From: Rubrivivax gelatinosus
GTDB taxonomy: Bacteria > Pseudomonadota > Gammaproteobacteria > Burkholderiales > Burkholderiaceae_C
Assembly: GCF_004340905.1 (NCBI RefSeq)
Contig: NZ_SLXD01000011.1
Span: 147,795-211,794 of the forward strand
Length of the DNA: 64,000 nt
Direction of reading: 5' to 3'
Shown here: positions 1 to 7,752 of the stretch, in pieces
Layout: every line of letters starts with the position of its first letter
How positions within the stretch are numbered: position 1 is the first letter of the stretch
The notes under the pieces: model-generated
Told to the model about the DNA's origin: nothing
The model's input: only the letters and a program-made list of their open reading frames with translations
Database searches by the model: none
Position numbers and translations under genes: made by a program

Positions 1-428
1 AAGATCGGGCACAGGTGGTGGCTGCAGGCGCTGCGCACGGTGATCGGGCCGACGATCATCAGCTCGTTCAGGCGCTCGGCGTTCGGGAACTCGGTCACCG
101 AGGGCATCGGGTGGAAGCGGCCGCGGAAGACCTCGTCGATGTACATCTTGGCCACCCGCTTGGCCGTCTCCTGCGTGTTGTGGTCGCTCTCGGTGTCGAT
201 GACCAGCGCGCGCAGCAGCTCCTCGACCTTGGCCTGGACTTCCTTCTTCAGCTCGGGCAGCTCGCCCTCGCGCACGAAGTCGGCGATGTTGTCGTTGGCG
301 TGGAAGCGCTTGTCGGCGCAGACCAGGCGGTAGCGGATGCGCTCGGACACCGGCATCGAGGCCAGTTCCTCCTCGCTGCGCAGCAGGCGCGTCGGCGCGG
401 GATCCAGGGGCAGGACGGTCTTGGCCAT
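1..428 (-). CDS. folE: GTP cyclohydrolase I, N-terminal part (runs off window)
   Basis: FolE converts GTP to 7,8-dihydroneopterin triphosphate, the first step of folate and pterin synthesis in the cytoplasm. From the ATG at 428 about 142 residues are visible. They end in the conserved FolE segment TEFPNAERLNELMIVGPITV followed by SACSHHLCPI, which holds a zinc-ligand cysteine and the His pair. The gene is cut only by the window edge. It is transcribed away from rsmB, with about 90 bp between the two starts. Family assignment is firm. Confidence 0.93.
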   Translation of the reverse strand, partial: MAKTVLPLDPAPTRLLRSEEELASMPVSERIRYRLVCADKRFHANDNIADFVREGELPELKKEVQAKVEELLRALVIDTESDHNTQETAKRVAKMYIDEVFRGRFHPMPSVTEFPNAERLNELMIVGPITVRSACSHHLCPI

Positions 429-519
429 GGGAAGAGGCGGGCCGGTCGGCCGGTGGCGAAGGGACTCGGTATTGTGCGGCGCGCTTCGCCGGCGTGCAGG
501 CTCCGCTTAGACTGCCCTG

Positions 520-1857
520 GTGACCACTCCGACTTCGTCCGTGCCGCTGTCGCGGCTGCTCGACCTGACCGCCGACGCCGTGCTCGCGGTGCGCCAGGGC
601 CGCTCCCTGACCGACGTGCTGGCACGCGTGGCGCCGGATGCGCGCCCCGGCGTGCAGGCGCTCACTTTCCACGTGATGCGCTGGCTGGGCAGCGCCGGCG
701 AGGTGCGTGCGCTCGTCGCGCCGAAGACCCCGCCGCCCAACGTCGAGTCGCTGCTGCTCACCGCGCTGGCATTGCTCTGGCCCACCGGCGAGGCGCCGCC
801 CTACGCCGACCACACGCTCGTGGACCAGGCGGTGAACGCGGCACGCCAGCGCACGCCGGTGGCCGCCGGTTTCATCAACGCCGTGCTGCGCCGTTTCGTG
901 CGCGAGCGCGACAAGCTCGCCGCGTCGGCGCGCCACCAGCCGCTGGGTGCCTTCAACCATCCGCTGTGGTGGATCGAACGCGTGCGCCACGACTGGCCCA
1001 CGCAGTGGCAGGCGCTGCTGGAGGCGGCCAACCTGCACCCGCCGTTCACGCTGCGCGTCAACCGCCGGCGCGGCAGCGGCGAGGCCTATGTCCAGCGCCT
1101 GGCCGCGCAGGGCCGCGCCGCCAGCCTGGTCGATGACCCGCCGCTGCTGGGGCAGGCCGTCGTGCTGGCCGAGCCCTGCCCGGTGACGCAGCTGCCCGGT
1201 TTCGCCGAGGGCGAGGTCTCGGTGCAGGACGCGGCCGCCCAGCGCGCCGCGCCGCTGCTGGTCGGCGCCGGGCTGCCGGCCGGCGCGCGTGTGCTCGACG
1301 CCTGCGCCGCGCCGGGCGGCAAGACCGCGCACCTGCTGGAGCTCGCCGACCTGGATCTGCTGGCGCTGGACAGCGATCCGGCGCGCCTGGTGCGCGTGCA
1401 GGAGAACCTGCATCGCCTGCAACTGCAGGCCCAGGTGCGCGCCGGCGATGCACGCGACACCGCCGCCTGGTGGGACGGCCGCCCCTTCGACGCCATCCTG
1501 CTCGACGCGCCCTGCAGTGCCGCGGGCATCGTGCGCCGCCATCCCGACGTGCGCTGGTTGCGCCGCCCCGACGACATCACCGCGCTGGCGCGGCTGCAGG
1601 CCGAGATGCTGGACGCGCTGTGGCCGCTGCTGGCGCCGGGCGGGCGCCTGGTCTATGCCACCTGCTCGCTGTTCCGCAGCGAAGGCGCCGAGCAGATCGA
1701 CGCGTTTTTGCAACGTCACGGCGACGCCGGCGCGAGCCTGGATCCGCTGTCGCCGGGGCACCTGCTGCCGCTGGCCGACAATTCGCCGCAACCGTCGGGG
1801 CCCGCGCGCCGCGCGCTGCACGACGGCTTCTACTACGCCCTGATCCACAAGGCCTGA
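520..1857 (+). CDS. rsmB: 16S rRNA m5C967 methyltransferase RsmB
   Basis: RsmB (Sun/Fmu) methylates C967 of 16S rRNA with S-adenosylmethionine. The 445-residue protein has the NusB-like N-terminal domain (about residues 8-135) and a Rossmann methyltransferase domain. Visible motifs are ACAAPGGKT (261-269, SAM binding), DAPCS with Cys332 and ATCSL with Cys382, the two RNA m5C-methyltransferase cysteines. The start is a GTG at 520. A DUF4390 gene follows 19 bp downstream, probably in one transcript with the NtrY/NtrX-like pair. Confidence 0.95.
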   Translation: MTTPTSSVPLSRLLDLTADAVLAVRQGRSLTDVLARVAPDARPGVQALTFHVMRWLGSAGEVRALVAPKTPPPNVESLLLTALALLWPTGEAPPYADHTLVDQAVNAARQRTPVAAGFINAVLRRFVRERDKLAASARHQPLGAFNHPLWWIERVRHDWPTQWQALLEAANLHPPFTLRVNRRRGSGEAYVQRLAAQGRAASLVDDPPLLGQAVVLAEPCPVTQLPGFAEGEVSVQDAAAQRAAPLLVGAGLPAGARVLDACAAPGGKTAHLLELADLDLLALDSDPARLVRVQENLHRLQLQAQVRAGDARDTAAWWDGRPFDAILLDAPCSAAGIVRRHPDVRWLRRPDDITALARLQAEMLDALWPLLAPGGRLVYATCSLFRSEGAEQIDAFLQRHGDAGASLDPLSPGHLLPLADNSPQPSGPARRALHDGFYYALIHKA

Positions 1858-1876
1858 CGCCCGCGTCCCACCCGTC

Positions 1877-2455
1877 ATGCGATCGCCGCCGGTCCGCCGA
1901 AGACTGCTGCAGGGCCTGGGGCTGTGGCTCGTGCTCGGCTGGATGGCGCTGGCCGGCGTGGCCGCCAATGCCCAGGGCGTCGAGCTGATCCAGCTGCAGA
2001 CCGGCCGCAACGAAGGCGCGCTGACGCTGGAGTTCGCCGCCCGCGTGACCCTGCCCAAGGCGGTCGAGGACGCGATGATGCGTGGCGTTCCGGTCTATTT
2101 CGTCGCCCAGGCGACGCTGCGCCGCGACCGCTGGTACTGGCGCGACGAGCGCATCGCGCGTGTCTCGCGCAACTGGCGCGTCGTCTACCAGGCGCTCACC
2201 TCCAGCTGGCGCGTCGGCCTGGGCGGCCTGAACCAGACCTACCCCACGCTGGCCGAGGCGATGGCGGCGGTCACGCGCAGCGCCGGCTGGCGCATCGCCG
2301 ACCTGTCGCAGCTGGAGTCCGACAAGGACTACTACATCGAGTTCAGCTGGCGGCTGGACACCAGCCAGCTGCCCAGCCCGATGCAGATCGGCCTGGGTGG
2401 CCAGGCCGACTGGGCCATCGGCGCGGAGCGCGAGTTGCCGGTCGAGCTGCCATGA
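1877..2455 (+). CDS. DUF4390 secreted or membrane-anchored protein
   Basis: This 192-residue protein has a signal or anchor segment (residues about 11-32, rich in Leu and Ala, ending near ANAQG) and one domain of the DUF4390 type with many Tyr/Trp residues. In betaproteobacteria DUF4390 genes commonly sit between rsmB and an NtrY-like kinase, as here. The stop overlaps the kinase start (ATGA at 2452-2455), so translation is probably coupled. Molecular function is unknown. A periplasmic accessory role for the kinase is only inference from the fixed gene order. Confidence 0.8.
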   Translation: MRSPPVRRRLLQGLGLWLVLGWMALAGVAANAQGVELIQLQTGRNEGALTLEFAARVTLPKAVEDAMMRGVPVYFVAQATLRRDRWYWRDERIARVSRNWRVVYQALTSSWRVGLGGLNQTYPTLAEAMAAVTRSAGWRIADLSQLESDKDYYIEFSWRLDTSQLPSPMQIGLGGQADWAIGAERELPVELP

Positions 2456-4737
2456 GCCGCGGGGCACGCTGGATCTGGATCGTCGCGATGGTCGCGGGCA
2501 CGGGCGCCGCGCAGGTGCTGGCCTTCGTGCTGTCGCTGTCGACGGCCGGCGGCGGTTTCTACGAGCGCCACTTCGTCTGGCTCTTCTGGGTCAACGTGGC
2601 GGTCGCCGGGCTGCTGCTGCTGGTCATCGGCATCGCTTCGGTGCGGCTGGTGCTGCGGCTCAAGCGAGGCAAGTTCGGCAGCAAGCTGCTGATCAAGCTG
2701 GCCGGCATCTTCGCGCTCGTCGGCGTGCTGCCCGGGCTGGTGATCTACACCGTCTCGTACCAGTTCGTCTCGCGCAGCATCGACGCCTGGTTCGACGTCA
2801 AGGTGGCCGGCGCGCTGGACGCCGGGCTGTCGCTGGGCAAGACGACGCTGGACGCGCTGCAGGCCGACGTCGGCGCGCGCGCACGGCTGGCGGCCGAACG
2901 CCTGGGCGACACACGAACGCCCTCGCCGCTGACGCTGGAGCGGCTGCGCGAGCAGCTCGGCGCACGCGAGCTGGCGCTGCTCGGGCACTCGGGGCAGATC
3001 CTGGCGACGGCCGGCGTCGCGCCGGGCGCCACGCCGCCGGAGCGGCCTTCGACGACGCTGCTGCGCCAGGCGCGTTCGCTCGGCTGGGCGAGCCAGATCG
3101 AGGGCCTGGACGAGGAGGCGCTTTCCGCCGGCGAGCAGACCGCGCCGCGCGTGCGCGCGCTGGCGCTGCTGCCCGACGCCAGCATCCGCCTGGCGCCTGG
3201 CGACGACCGCTTCCTGATGGTGATGCAGCCGCTGCCGCGCAAGCTGGCGCTGGACGCGCTGGCCGTGCAGGCCGCGCACGGCGAGTACCAGCAGCGCGCG
3301 CTGGCGCGCGACAGCCTGTCGCGCATGTACATCGGCACGCTGACGCTGGCGCTGATCCTGGCCGTCTTCGGCGCGGTGCTGCTCGCCATCCTGCTGGGCA
3401 ACCAGCTGGCGCGGCCGCTGCTGCTGCTGGCCGACGGCGTGCGCCAGGTGGCCGCCGGCGACCTCAAGCCCAAGCCGGTGTTCGCCTCGGGCGACGAACT
3501 CGGCGGCCTGACGCGTTCGTTTGCCGACATGACGGCGCAGCTGGCCGACGCGCGCGAGCAGGTGCAGCGCGGCGTCGCCCAGCTCGAAGGCGCACGCACG
3601 CGGCTGCAGACCATCCTGGACACGCTGACCGCCGGGGTCATCGTCTTCGACCGCGAGGGCTGCATCGACACCGTGAACCCGGGCGCCACGCGCATCCTCG
3701 GGCTGCCGGTGGCGGCCTGGCGCGGCCGCCACCTGGGCGAGCTGCCCGAGCTGGAGGCCTTCGCGCGCAGCGTCGAGCAGCGCTACGAGCAGCTCGCCGA
3801 CCGCGCCGAAGCCGGCGGCGACCACTGGCAGGACGCCTTCGAGCTGGCGCGCCCCGAAGGCGTGACGCTGACGCTGCTGGTGCGCGGTGCGCCACTGCCC
3901 GGCGAGCAGCGGCTGATGGTGTTCGACGACATCACCGAGGTCGTCTCGGCGCAGCGCTCGCAGGCCTGGGCCGAGGTGGCGCGCCGGCTGGCGCACGAGA
4001 TCAAGAACCCGCTGACGCCGATCCAGCTGTCGGCCGAACGCCTGCAGCACCGGCTGGAGAGCAAGCTCGAAGGCGCCGACCAGGCGCTGCTGCTGCGCTC
4101 GGTGGCGACCATCGTCGCCCAGGTCGACGCGATGCAGCGCCTGGTCAACGAGTTCCGCGACTACGCCCGGCTGCCGGCCGCGCAGATGAAGCCGCTGGAC
4201 CTGAACGCGCTGGCCAACGAGGTGCTGGCGCTGTACGGGCAGGCGCACGACCGCGGCCAGATCGTCGTGCGTCTGGCCGAGCCGCTGCCGCGCATCCAGG
4301 GCGACGCGACGCAGCTGCGCCAGGTGATCCACAACCTGGTGCAGAACGCGCTCGACGCGGTTGCCGACCAGCCCGATGGCCGCGTCGAGATCGGCACCGC
4401 GCGTTCGGTGGGCGAGAGCGGCGAGCTGCGTTCGGTGCGCCTGTTCGTGCAGGACAACGGCCCGGGTTTCCCGGAGAAGGTGCTCAAGCGCGCCTTCGAG
4501 CCCTACGTGACGACCAAGGCCAAGGGCACCGGTCTCGGGCTGGCCGTCGTGAAGAAGATCGCCGACGAACACCACGCGAGACTGCGGGTCGTCAATCTGC
4601 ATTCGGACGAAGGGCCGCAATCGCCGCTTGGCGGGGCCCGAGTTTCGCTATCATTTTCAGTACTCGCACCTGCGCCCAACCCCGAGGCCGACGACGGTCC
4701 GGCCACGGCATCCGGTGACGCAACGCAGGTGCATTGA
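2452..4737 (+). CDS. NtrY-like membrane sensor histidine kinase
   Basis: The start is the ATG at 2452, overlapping the previous stop, giving 761 residues. Membrane segments lie near residues 10-30, 43-65, 80-105 and 293-318. A HAMP segment (about 318-370), a PAS-like region (about 385-500), the phosphoacceptor motif RRLAHEIKNPLTP (His515) and an ATPase domain with NALDAV, DNGPGFPEK and GTGLGLAVVKK follow. This is the NtrY architecture. The partner is the response regulator 9 bp downstream. The signal it senses is unknown; a nitrogen role should not be assumed. Confidence 0.88.
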   Translation: MSRGARWIWIVAMVAGTGAAQVLAFVLSLSTAGGGFYERHFVWLFWVNVAVAGLLLLVIGIASVRLVLRLKRGKFGSKLLIKLAGIFALVGVLPGLVIYTVSYQFVSRSIDAWFDVKVAGALDAGLSLGKTTLDALQADVGARARLAAERLGDTRTPSPLTLERLREQLGARELALLGHSGQILATAGVAPGATPPERPSTTLLRQARSLGWASQIEGLDEEALSAGEQTAPRVRALALLPDASIRLAPGDDRFLMVMQPLPRKLALDALAVQAAHGEYQQRALARDSLSRMYIGTLTLALILAVFGAVLLAILLGNQLARPLLLLADGVRQVAAGDLKPKPVFASGDELGGLTRSFADMTAQLADAREQVQRGVAQLEGARTRLQTILDTLTAGVIVFDREGCIDTVNPGATRILGLPVAAWRGRHLGELPELEAFARSVEQRYEQLADRAEAGGDHWQDAFELARPEGVTLTLLVRGAPLPGEQRLMVFDDITEVVSAQRSQAWAEVARRLAHEIKNPLTPIQLSAERLQHRLESKLEGADQALLLRSVATIVAQVDAMQRLVNEFRDYARLPAAQMKPLDLNALANEVLALYGQAHDRGQIVVRLAEPLPRIQGDATQLRQVIHNLVQNALDAVADQPDGRVEIGTARSVGESGELRSVRLFVQDNGPGFPEKVLKRAFEPYVTTKAKGTGLGLAVVKKIADEHHARLRVVNLHSDEGPQSPLGGARVSLSFSVLAPAPNPEADDGPATASGDATQVH

Positions 4738-4746
4738 CCTCAGCGC

Positions 4747-5451
4747 ATGGCAACGATTCTGGTAGTGGACGACGAGCTGGGCATTCGCGCCCTGCTTTCG
4801 GAGATCCTCAGCGACGAAGGCCACACGGTCGAACTCGCGGAGAACGCGGCCCAGGCACGCCAGGTGCGCGAGTCATTGCGCCCCGACCTCGTGCTGCTGG
4901 ACATCTGGATGCCCGACGTCGACGGCATCTCGCTGCTCAAGGAGTGGGGCTCGTCGGGTCTGCTGACGATGCCGGTCATCATGATGAGCGGCCACGGCAC
5001 GATCGACACCGCGGTGGAGGCCACCAAACACGGCGCCGTCGCCTTCCTCGAGAAGCCGATCACGCTGCAGAAGCTGCTGCGTGCCGTCGAGCAGGCGCTG
5101 GTGCGTCCGGGGCAGCGCCTGGCGGCGGCCGCGCCTGCGGCGCCCGGGGCCCGTGACGCGCTGCCCGCGTCGCGGCCTTACGTCAACGGCAACCCCGGCA
5201 GCGCCGCGGTGCTTCCCGCCGCCGCGCCGGTGCCCACCGGCCCGCGTCCCGAGCAGAGCTTCGACCTCGACCGCCCGCTGCGCGAGGCGCGCGACGCCTT
5301 CGAGAAGAGCTATTTCGAGTTCCACCTCGCCAAGGAAGGCGGCTCGATGACGCGTGTGGCCGAGAAGACCGGCCTGGAGCGCACCCACCTGTACCGCAAG
5401 CTCAAGCAGCTGGGCGTCGATCTCACGCGCAACAAGCGTGGCGCTTCCTGA
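4747..5451 (+). CDS. NtrX-like response regulator without AAA+ domain
   Basis: The 234-residue protein has a receiver domain (residues 1-120; acidic pair D8/D9, phosphoacceptor D52 in LLDIWMPDVDG, Lys in EKPITLQ). An Ala/Pro-rich linker (about 120-175) leads to a Fis-type helix-turn-helix (about 180-230, ending TGLERTHLYRKLKQLGVDL). It lacks the roughly 240-residue sigma-54 AAA+ domain of true NtrX. It therefore probably binds DNA without acting as an RpoN activator. It is co-transcribed with the kinase upstream and ends 26 bp before tRNA-Phe. Confidence 0.87.
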   Translation: MATILVVDDELGIRALLSEILSDEGHTVELAENAAQARQVRESLRPDLVLLDIWMPDVDGISLLKEWGSSGLLTMPVIMMSGHGTIDTAVEATKHGAVAFLEKPITLQKLLRAVEQALVRPGQRLAAAAPAAPGARDALPASRPYVNGNPGSAAVLPAAAPVPTGPRPEQSFDLDRPLREARDAFEKSYFEFHLAKEGGSMTRVAEKTGLERTHLYRKLKQLGVDLTRNKRGAS

Positions 5452-5477
5452 AACCTGTGCTATAGTCGCGGGCTCTT

Positions 5478-5553
5478 GGCCTGGTAGCTCAGTTGGTAGA
5501 GCAGCGGATTGAAAATCCGCGTGTCGGTGGTTCGATTCCGCCCCAGGCCACCA
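5478..5553 (+). tRNA. tRNA-Phe (GAA), attachment site of the integrated element
   Basis: The 76-nt cloverleaf has acceptor stem GGCCTGG/CCAGGCC, D-loop AGCTCAGTTGGTAGAGC, anticodon loop TTGAAAA (anticodon GAA), T-loop GGTTCGATTCC and encoded CCA. The 3' part (5506-5553) is repeated exactly at 11492-11539. The gene served as integration target and stayed intact because the element restores its 3' end. Confidence 0.97.
5506..5553 (+). repeat. attL: 48-bp direct repeat in tRNA-Phe
   Basis: A perfect 48-bp match to 11492-11539 runs from the anticodon arm to the CCA end of tRNA-Phe. The flanking bases differ (C at 5505 against G at 11491; G at 5554 against A at 11540), which fixes the limits. This is the usual tyrosine-integrase target within a tRNA gene. 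Confidence 0.95.
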
Positions 5554-5565
5554 GGTTTTCATAGG

Positions 5566-5597
5566 AAGCCCCGCTCGGTTAGCCGGTCGGGGCTTTT
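5566..5597 (+). terminator. Intrinsic terminator after tRNA-Phe
   Basis: The stem AAGCCCCG (5566-5573) pairs with CGGGGCTT (5588-5595), with a 14-nt loop and a following T run. The tRNA transcript would end here. The A-rich left arm would also give a U-rich tail on the minus strand, so it may also stop the integrase transcript. It lies just inside the element, so the element brings its own terminator to the tRNA. Confidence 0.8.
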
Positions 5598-5624
5598 CTA
5601 CAACTGGCGCCGCCGTTCTACAAA
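5597..5624. repeat. Left pair of TCTACAA boxes (possible integrase arm sites)
   Basis: TCTACAAC (5597-5604) and TCTACAAA (5617-5624) are direct repeats exactly 20 bp apart, about two helical turns, just inside attL. The same octamer recurs near attR (11379-11386 and inverted 11441-11448). The placement fits arm-type sites for the integrase or a directionality factor. No binding evidence is available. Confidence 0.5.
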
Positions 5625-5691
5625 CCTGGTCTGTTCGCGCCCACCGATGAACAGCCGCTGACCAGGTGTCGGGCCGTGGTGCGCGCCCGCC

Positions 5692-6669
5692 TCAGCGCAG
5701 CGGCTGCACCAGTTCACCCTTCCGCTTCCTCACGTAGTGCTCGGTCATGCCGCGGTTCTTGTGGCCGAGAAGCTGCTGCGCGTGCGCCAGGTTCCCGGTG
5801 TCGGTTGCCGCCTTCGCGCGGATATCGCGGAACTGGAACGACACGCCGGCCAGGCGTCGGGCAGCATCGAAGCGCGAGCGCATGGCTCCCACGCTCAGCG
5901 GCTGGCCGTCGTCGTCTTGGATCAGGAACGCGCTGTAGCGCACCCTCGGCCGCTTGGTGATGCGTTCGATAACCGCCTGCAGCTCCCCGGCGATCTGGAT
6001 GGCCCGCTTCACGCCGGTCTTGTTCTGCTCGACGTGCAGCGCTCCATCGCGGATGTCGTCACGCCGCAGCTTCAGCACGTCGGCCGGCCGCTGGCCGGTG
6101 AGTAGCGCCAGGTCCATCGCATCGCGCAGGGTCGGGTGAGCCGCTGCGCGCACGGCTGCGAACTCGTCGTCGGTGACGTACCGATCGCGCCCGGCTTCCC
6201 TGAAGCCCTTCACGCCCTGGCAGGGGTTGGGCGCGTCGGTGTAGCCCCACTCCCGGGCCTTGTTGAACACGTGGCTCAGCAGCGCCTTTTCCCGGTTCGC
6301 TCGGGCCTTGGCCGACTGCCCGCGCACGTCGAGGTACTGGCGCACGTGGAACGGCTTGATGGCGTCGATCAGCACGTCGCCGAAGACGGCGATCAGCTTG
6401 TCGAGTTCCTTGAGGTTGTCGCTCTGCGTGCGGGGCGCCTTGGTCGGGATCACCTCGCGGGTGTAGCGGGCCGCGACGACGCGGAACAGCCGCGCCTCGG
6501 GCTCCGGCTCGGTGCCTTCGATGCGTGCCCAGGCGATCAGCGCCTGCAGGCGATCGGTGCCCAGCGGGGTCCACTTCCGCGGCGCCGTCGTCGTCACGTG
6601 GTAGTACCGGCCGCCCTTGACCTGCAGGCCGCGCGGCAGCCCCTTGTTGACGGTGCGTTTGCGTCCCAT
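5692..6669 (-). CDS. Tyrosine site-specific recombinase (phage-type integrase)
   Basis: The 325-residue integrase would catalyse recombination between the 48-bp att sites. The N-terminal 60 residues look arm-binding, a SAM-like core-binding domain spans about 65-155, and the catalytic domain follows. Catalytic residues visible are R194 (TGQRPADVL), K217 (QNKTG), R284 in FRDIRAKAA, H303 (LLGHK) and the nucleophile Y312 (EHYVRKR). The usual His of box II is replaced by R281. It sits next to attL, 138 bp from the tRNA end, with the DUF4224 gene immediately upstream. Confidence 0.93.
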   Translation of the reverse strand: MGRKRTVNKGLPRGLQVKGGRYYHVTTTAPRKWTPLGTDRLQALIAWARIEGTEPEPEARLFRVVAARYTREVIPTKAPRTQSDNLKELDKLIAVFGDVLIDAIKPFHVRQYLDVRGQSAKARANREKALLSHVFNKAREWGYTDAPNPCQGVKGFREAGRDRYVTDDEFAAVRAAAHPTLRDAMDLALLTGQRPADVLKLRRDDIRDGALHVEQNKTGVKRAIQIAGELQAVIERITKRPRVRYSAFLIQDDDGQPLSVGAMRSRFDAARRLAGVSFQFRDIRAKAATDTGNLAHAQQLLGHKNRGMTEHYVRKRKGELVQPLR

Positions 6670-6673
6670 GGGG

Positions 6674-6919
6674 TCAGCGCCTGTTCAGGGCGGCGAAGTT
6701 CGGTTGCGCGGCGCGCGCCGCGGCGTCGACGGCCGCAGCCGTCGCCATCGAGCCGGCGCCGACGCGGGCCGCGAAGTACTCGCGCGCGACCCGCGGTTGC
6801 CGGCTGTTCGTGAGGGCGTAGCGCCAGTGGTGCTGGTCGAGCCAGCGAGCCTGGCCGCGAGCCGACCGGAAGCCGGTCAGCTCCTGCAGCTCGGCGGCGG
6901 AAAGGAACAGGCCGGCCAT
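6674..6919 (-). CDS. DUF4224 family protein, integrase-associated
   Basis: This 81-residue protein begins MAGLFLSAAELQELTGF, the typical opening of DUF4224 proteins, which are encoded beside phage integrases. The ATG at 6919 is chosen because a GGAG sits 7 nt upstream. The alternative ATG at 6925 forms an ATGA overlap with the preceding gene but is only 1 nt from that GGAG. The predicted HTH-like fold and position 4 bp from the integrase start suggest a recombination-directionality or regulatory role, which is inference. Confidence 0.75.
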   Translation of the reverse strand: MAGLFLSAAELQELTGFRSARGQARWLDQHHWRYALTNSRQPRVAREYFAARVGAGSMATAAAVDAAARAAQPNFAALNRR

Positions 6920-6921
6920 GT

Positions 6922-7176
6922 TCATGCTCCGGCGCCTGCGCCTGCGCCAGCGATGCGGCTGCGCCAGGTGGCGCCAGCCTTGGTCTGGCCGTGGCGGCGC
7001 TGCCATCGCAGGGCCTGCGGCTGAACGGTCAGCAGTGCGGCATAGCGCTGCAGCCGGCGCACGTTGTGCATCAGCCTGAGGCAGGGGTAGACGCGGAACT
7101 CGCGGCGCGCTCTGGCGCCCGGCTTGGCCGGGACACGGGTCTTGAACTGGCTGGTGAAACTCTTTCGCGGTTTCAT
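6922..7176 (-). CDS. Small basic protein of the integrated element, unknown
   Basis: This is an 84-residue, strongly basic protein ending in a Gly/Ala repeat (GAGAGAGA). A clear ribosome-binding site (GGGAG, 6 nt from the ATG at 7176) and an ATGA overlap with the next ATG at 6925 support it as real. No family is recognised. The Arg/Lys content suggests nucleic-acid binding. The 70-bp gap upstream contains the palindrome CGTACGTACG at 7188-7197. Confidence 0.5.
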   Translation of the reverse strand: MKPRKSFTSQFKTRVPAKPGARARREFRVYPCLRLMHNVRRLQRYAALLTVQPQALRWQRRHGQTKAGATWRSRIAGAGAGAGA

Positions 7177-7246
7177 GGTGGAACTCCCGTACGTACGAGG
7201 GTGGAACTTGGTTCAGCGTTGGTTTTCCCGCGGTCGCACCGTGGTG

Positions 7247-7699
7247 CTACCGCGGTGTGCCGGCGGTTGCGCGGGCGGCATCGGCCGGCGCCTGGCCGGC
7301 GCCTGAGTGGCGTTCACCAGGCGGATGCACGAGCACCAGGCGCGGCCCGGGGGCGTGCGATTCGAGGGTCGGGGCGTTGGCCGATCCGAAGTCGGCCAAG
7401 CCGGTCAGCCAGGCGAGCTGGGCGTGCAGCCGGTCAACTTCGCGCTGCAGGGCGACGGCGATGCTGGCGTGCAGCCGGGACGCGTTGACTGCATCGGCGT
7501 CGACTGCGCTCTGACCCCAGCGCGTCAGCCAGAACAGGGCCAGCAGGACCGGCCGCGGGGCTTCATCGAGCGCACGCCATTTCTTCGCGACGCGCTCGGT
7601 GACGCCGAACGCTCGCGCCAGCTCAGCGGTCGACGGTGAGCCGATGTCGCCGAGCATCACGCTCAGCGGCGGCAGGTAGGAGGGAAGGCGGTTCAGCAT
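7247..7699 (-). CDS. HTH-like protein of the integrated element
   Basis: A 150-residue protein with start ATG at 7699. Residues about 20-45 (SPSTAELARAFGVTERVAKK) look like a helix-turn-helix. A hydrophobic helix (VLLALFWLTRWGQ) follows, then a possible coiled segment (about 75-95, LHASIAVALQREVDRLHAQL) and a disordered Pro/Ala tail. Similar small proteins occur beside Rep genes in phage-like elements. It starts 53 bp after the Rep stop on the same strand. No Shine-Dalgarno is obvious, so the start is uncertain. Replication control is a guess. Confidence 0.6.
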   Translation of the reverse strand: MLNRLPSYLPPLSVMLGDIGSPSTAELARAFGVTERVAKKWRALDEAPRPVLLALFWLTRWGQSAVDADAVNASRLHASIAVALQREVDRLHAQLAWLTGLADFGSANAPTLESHAPGPRLVLVHPPGERHSGAGQAPADAARATAGTPR

Positions 7700-7752
7700 G
7701 GCGGTGTGGGTTCGTGGTGTGGCGGTGGTTCTTGCGGTCCCGGCGCGGCCGG

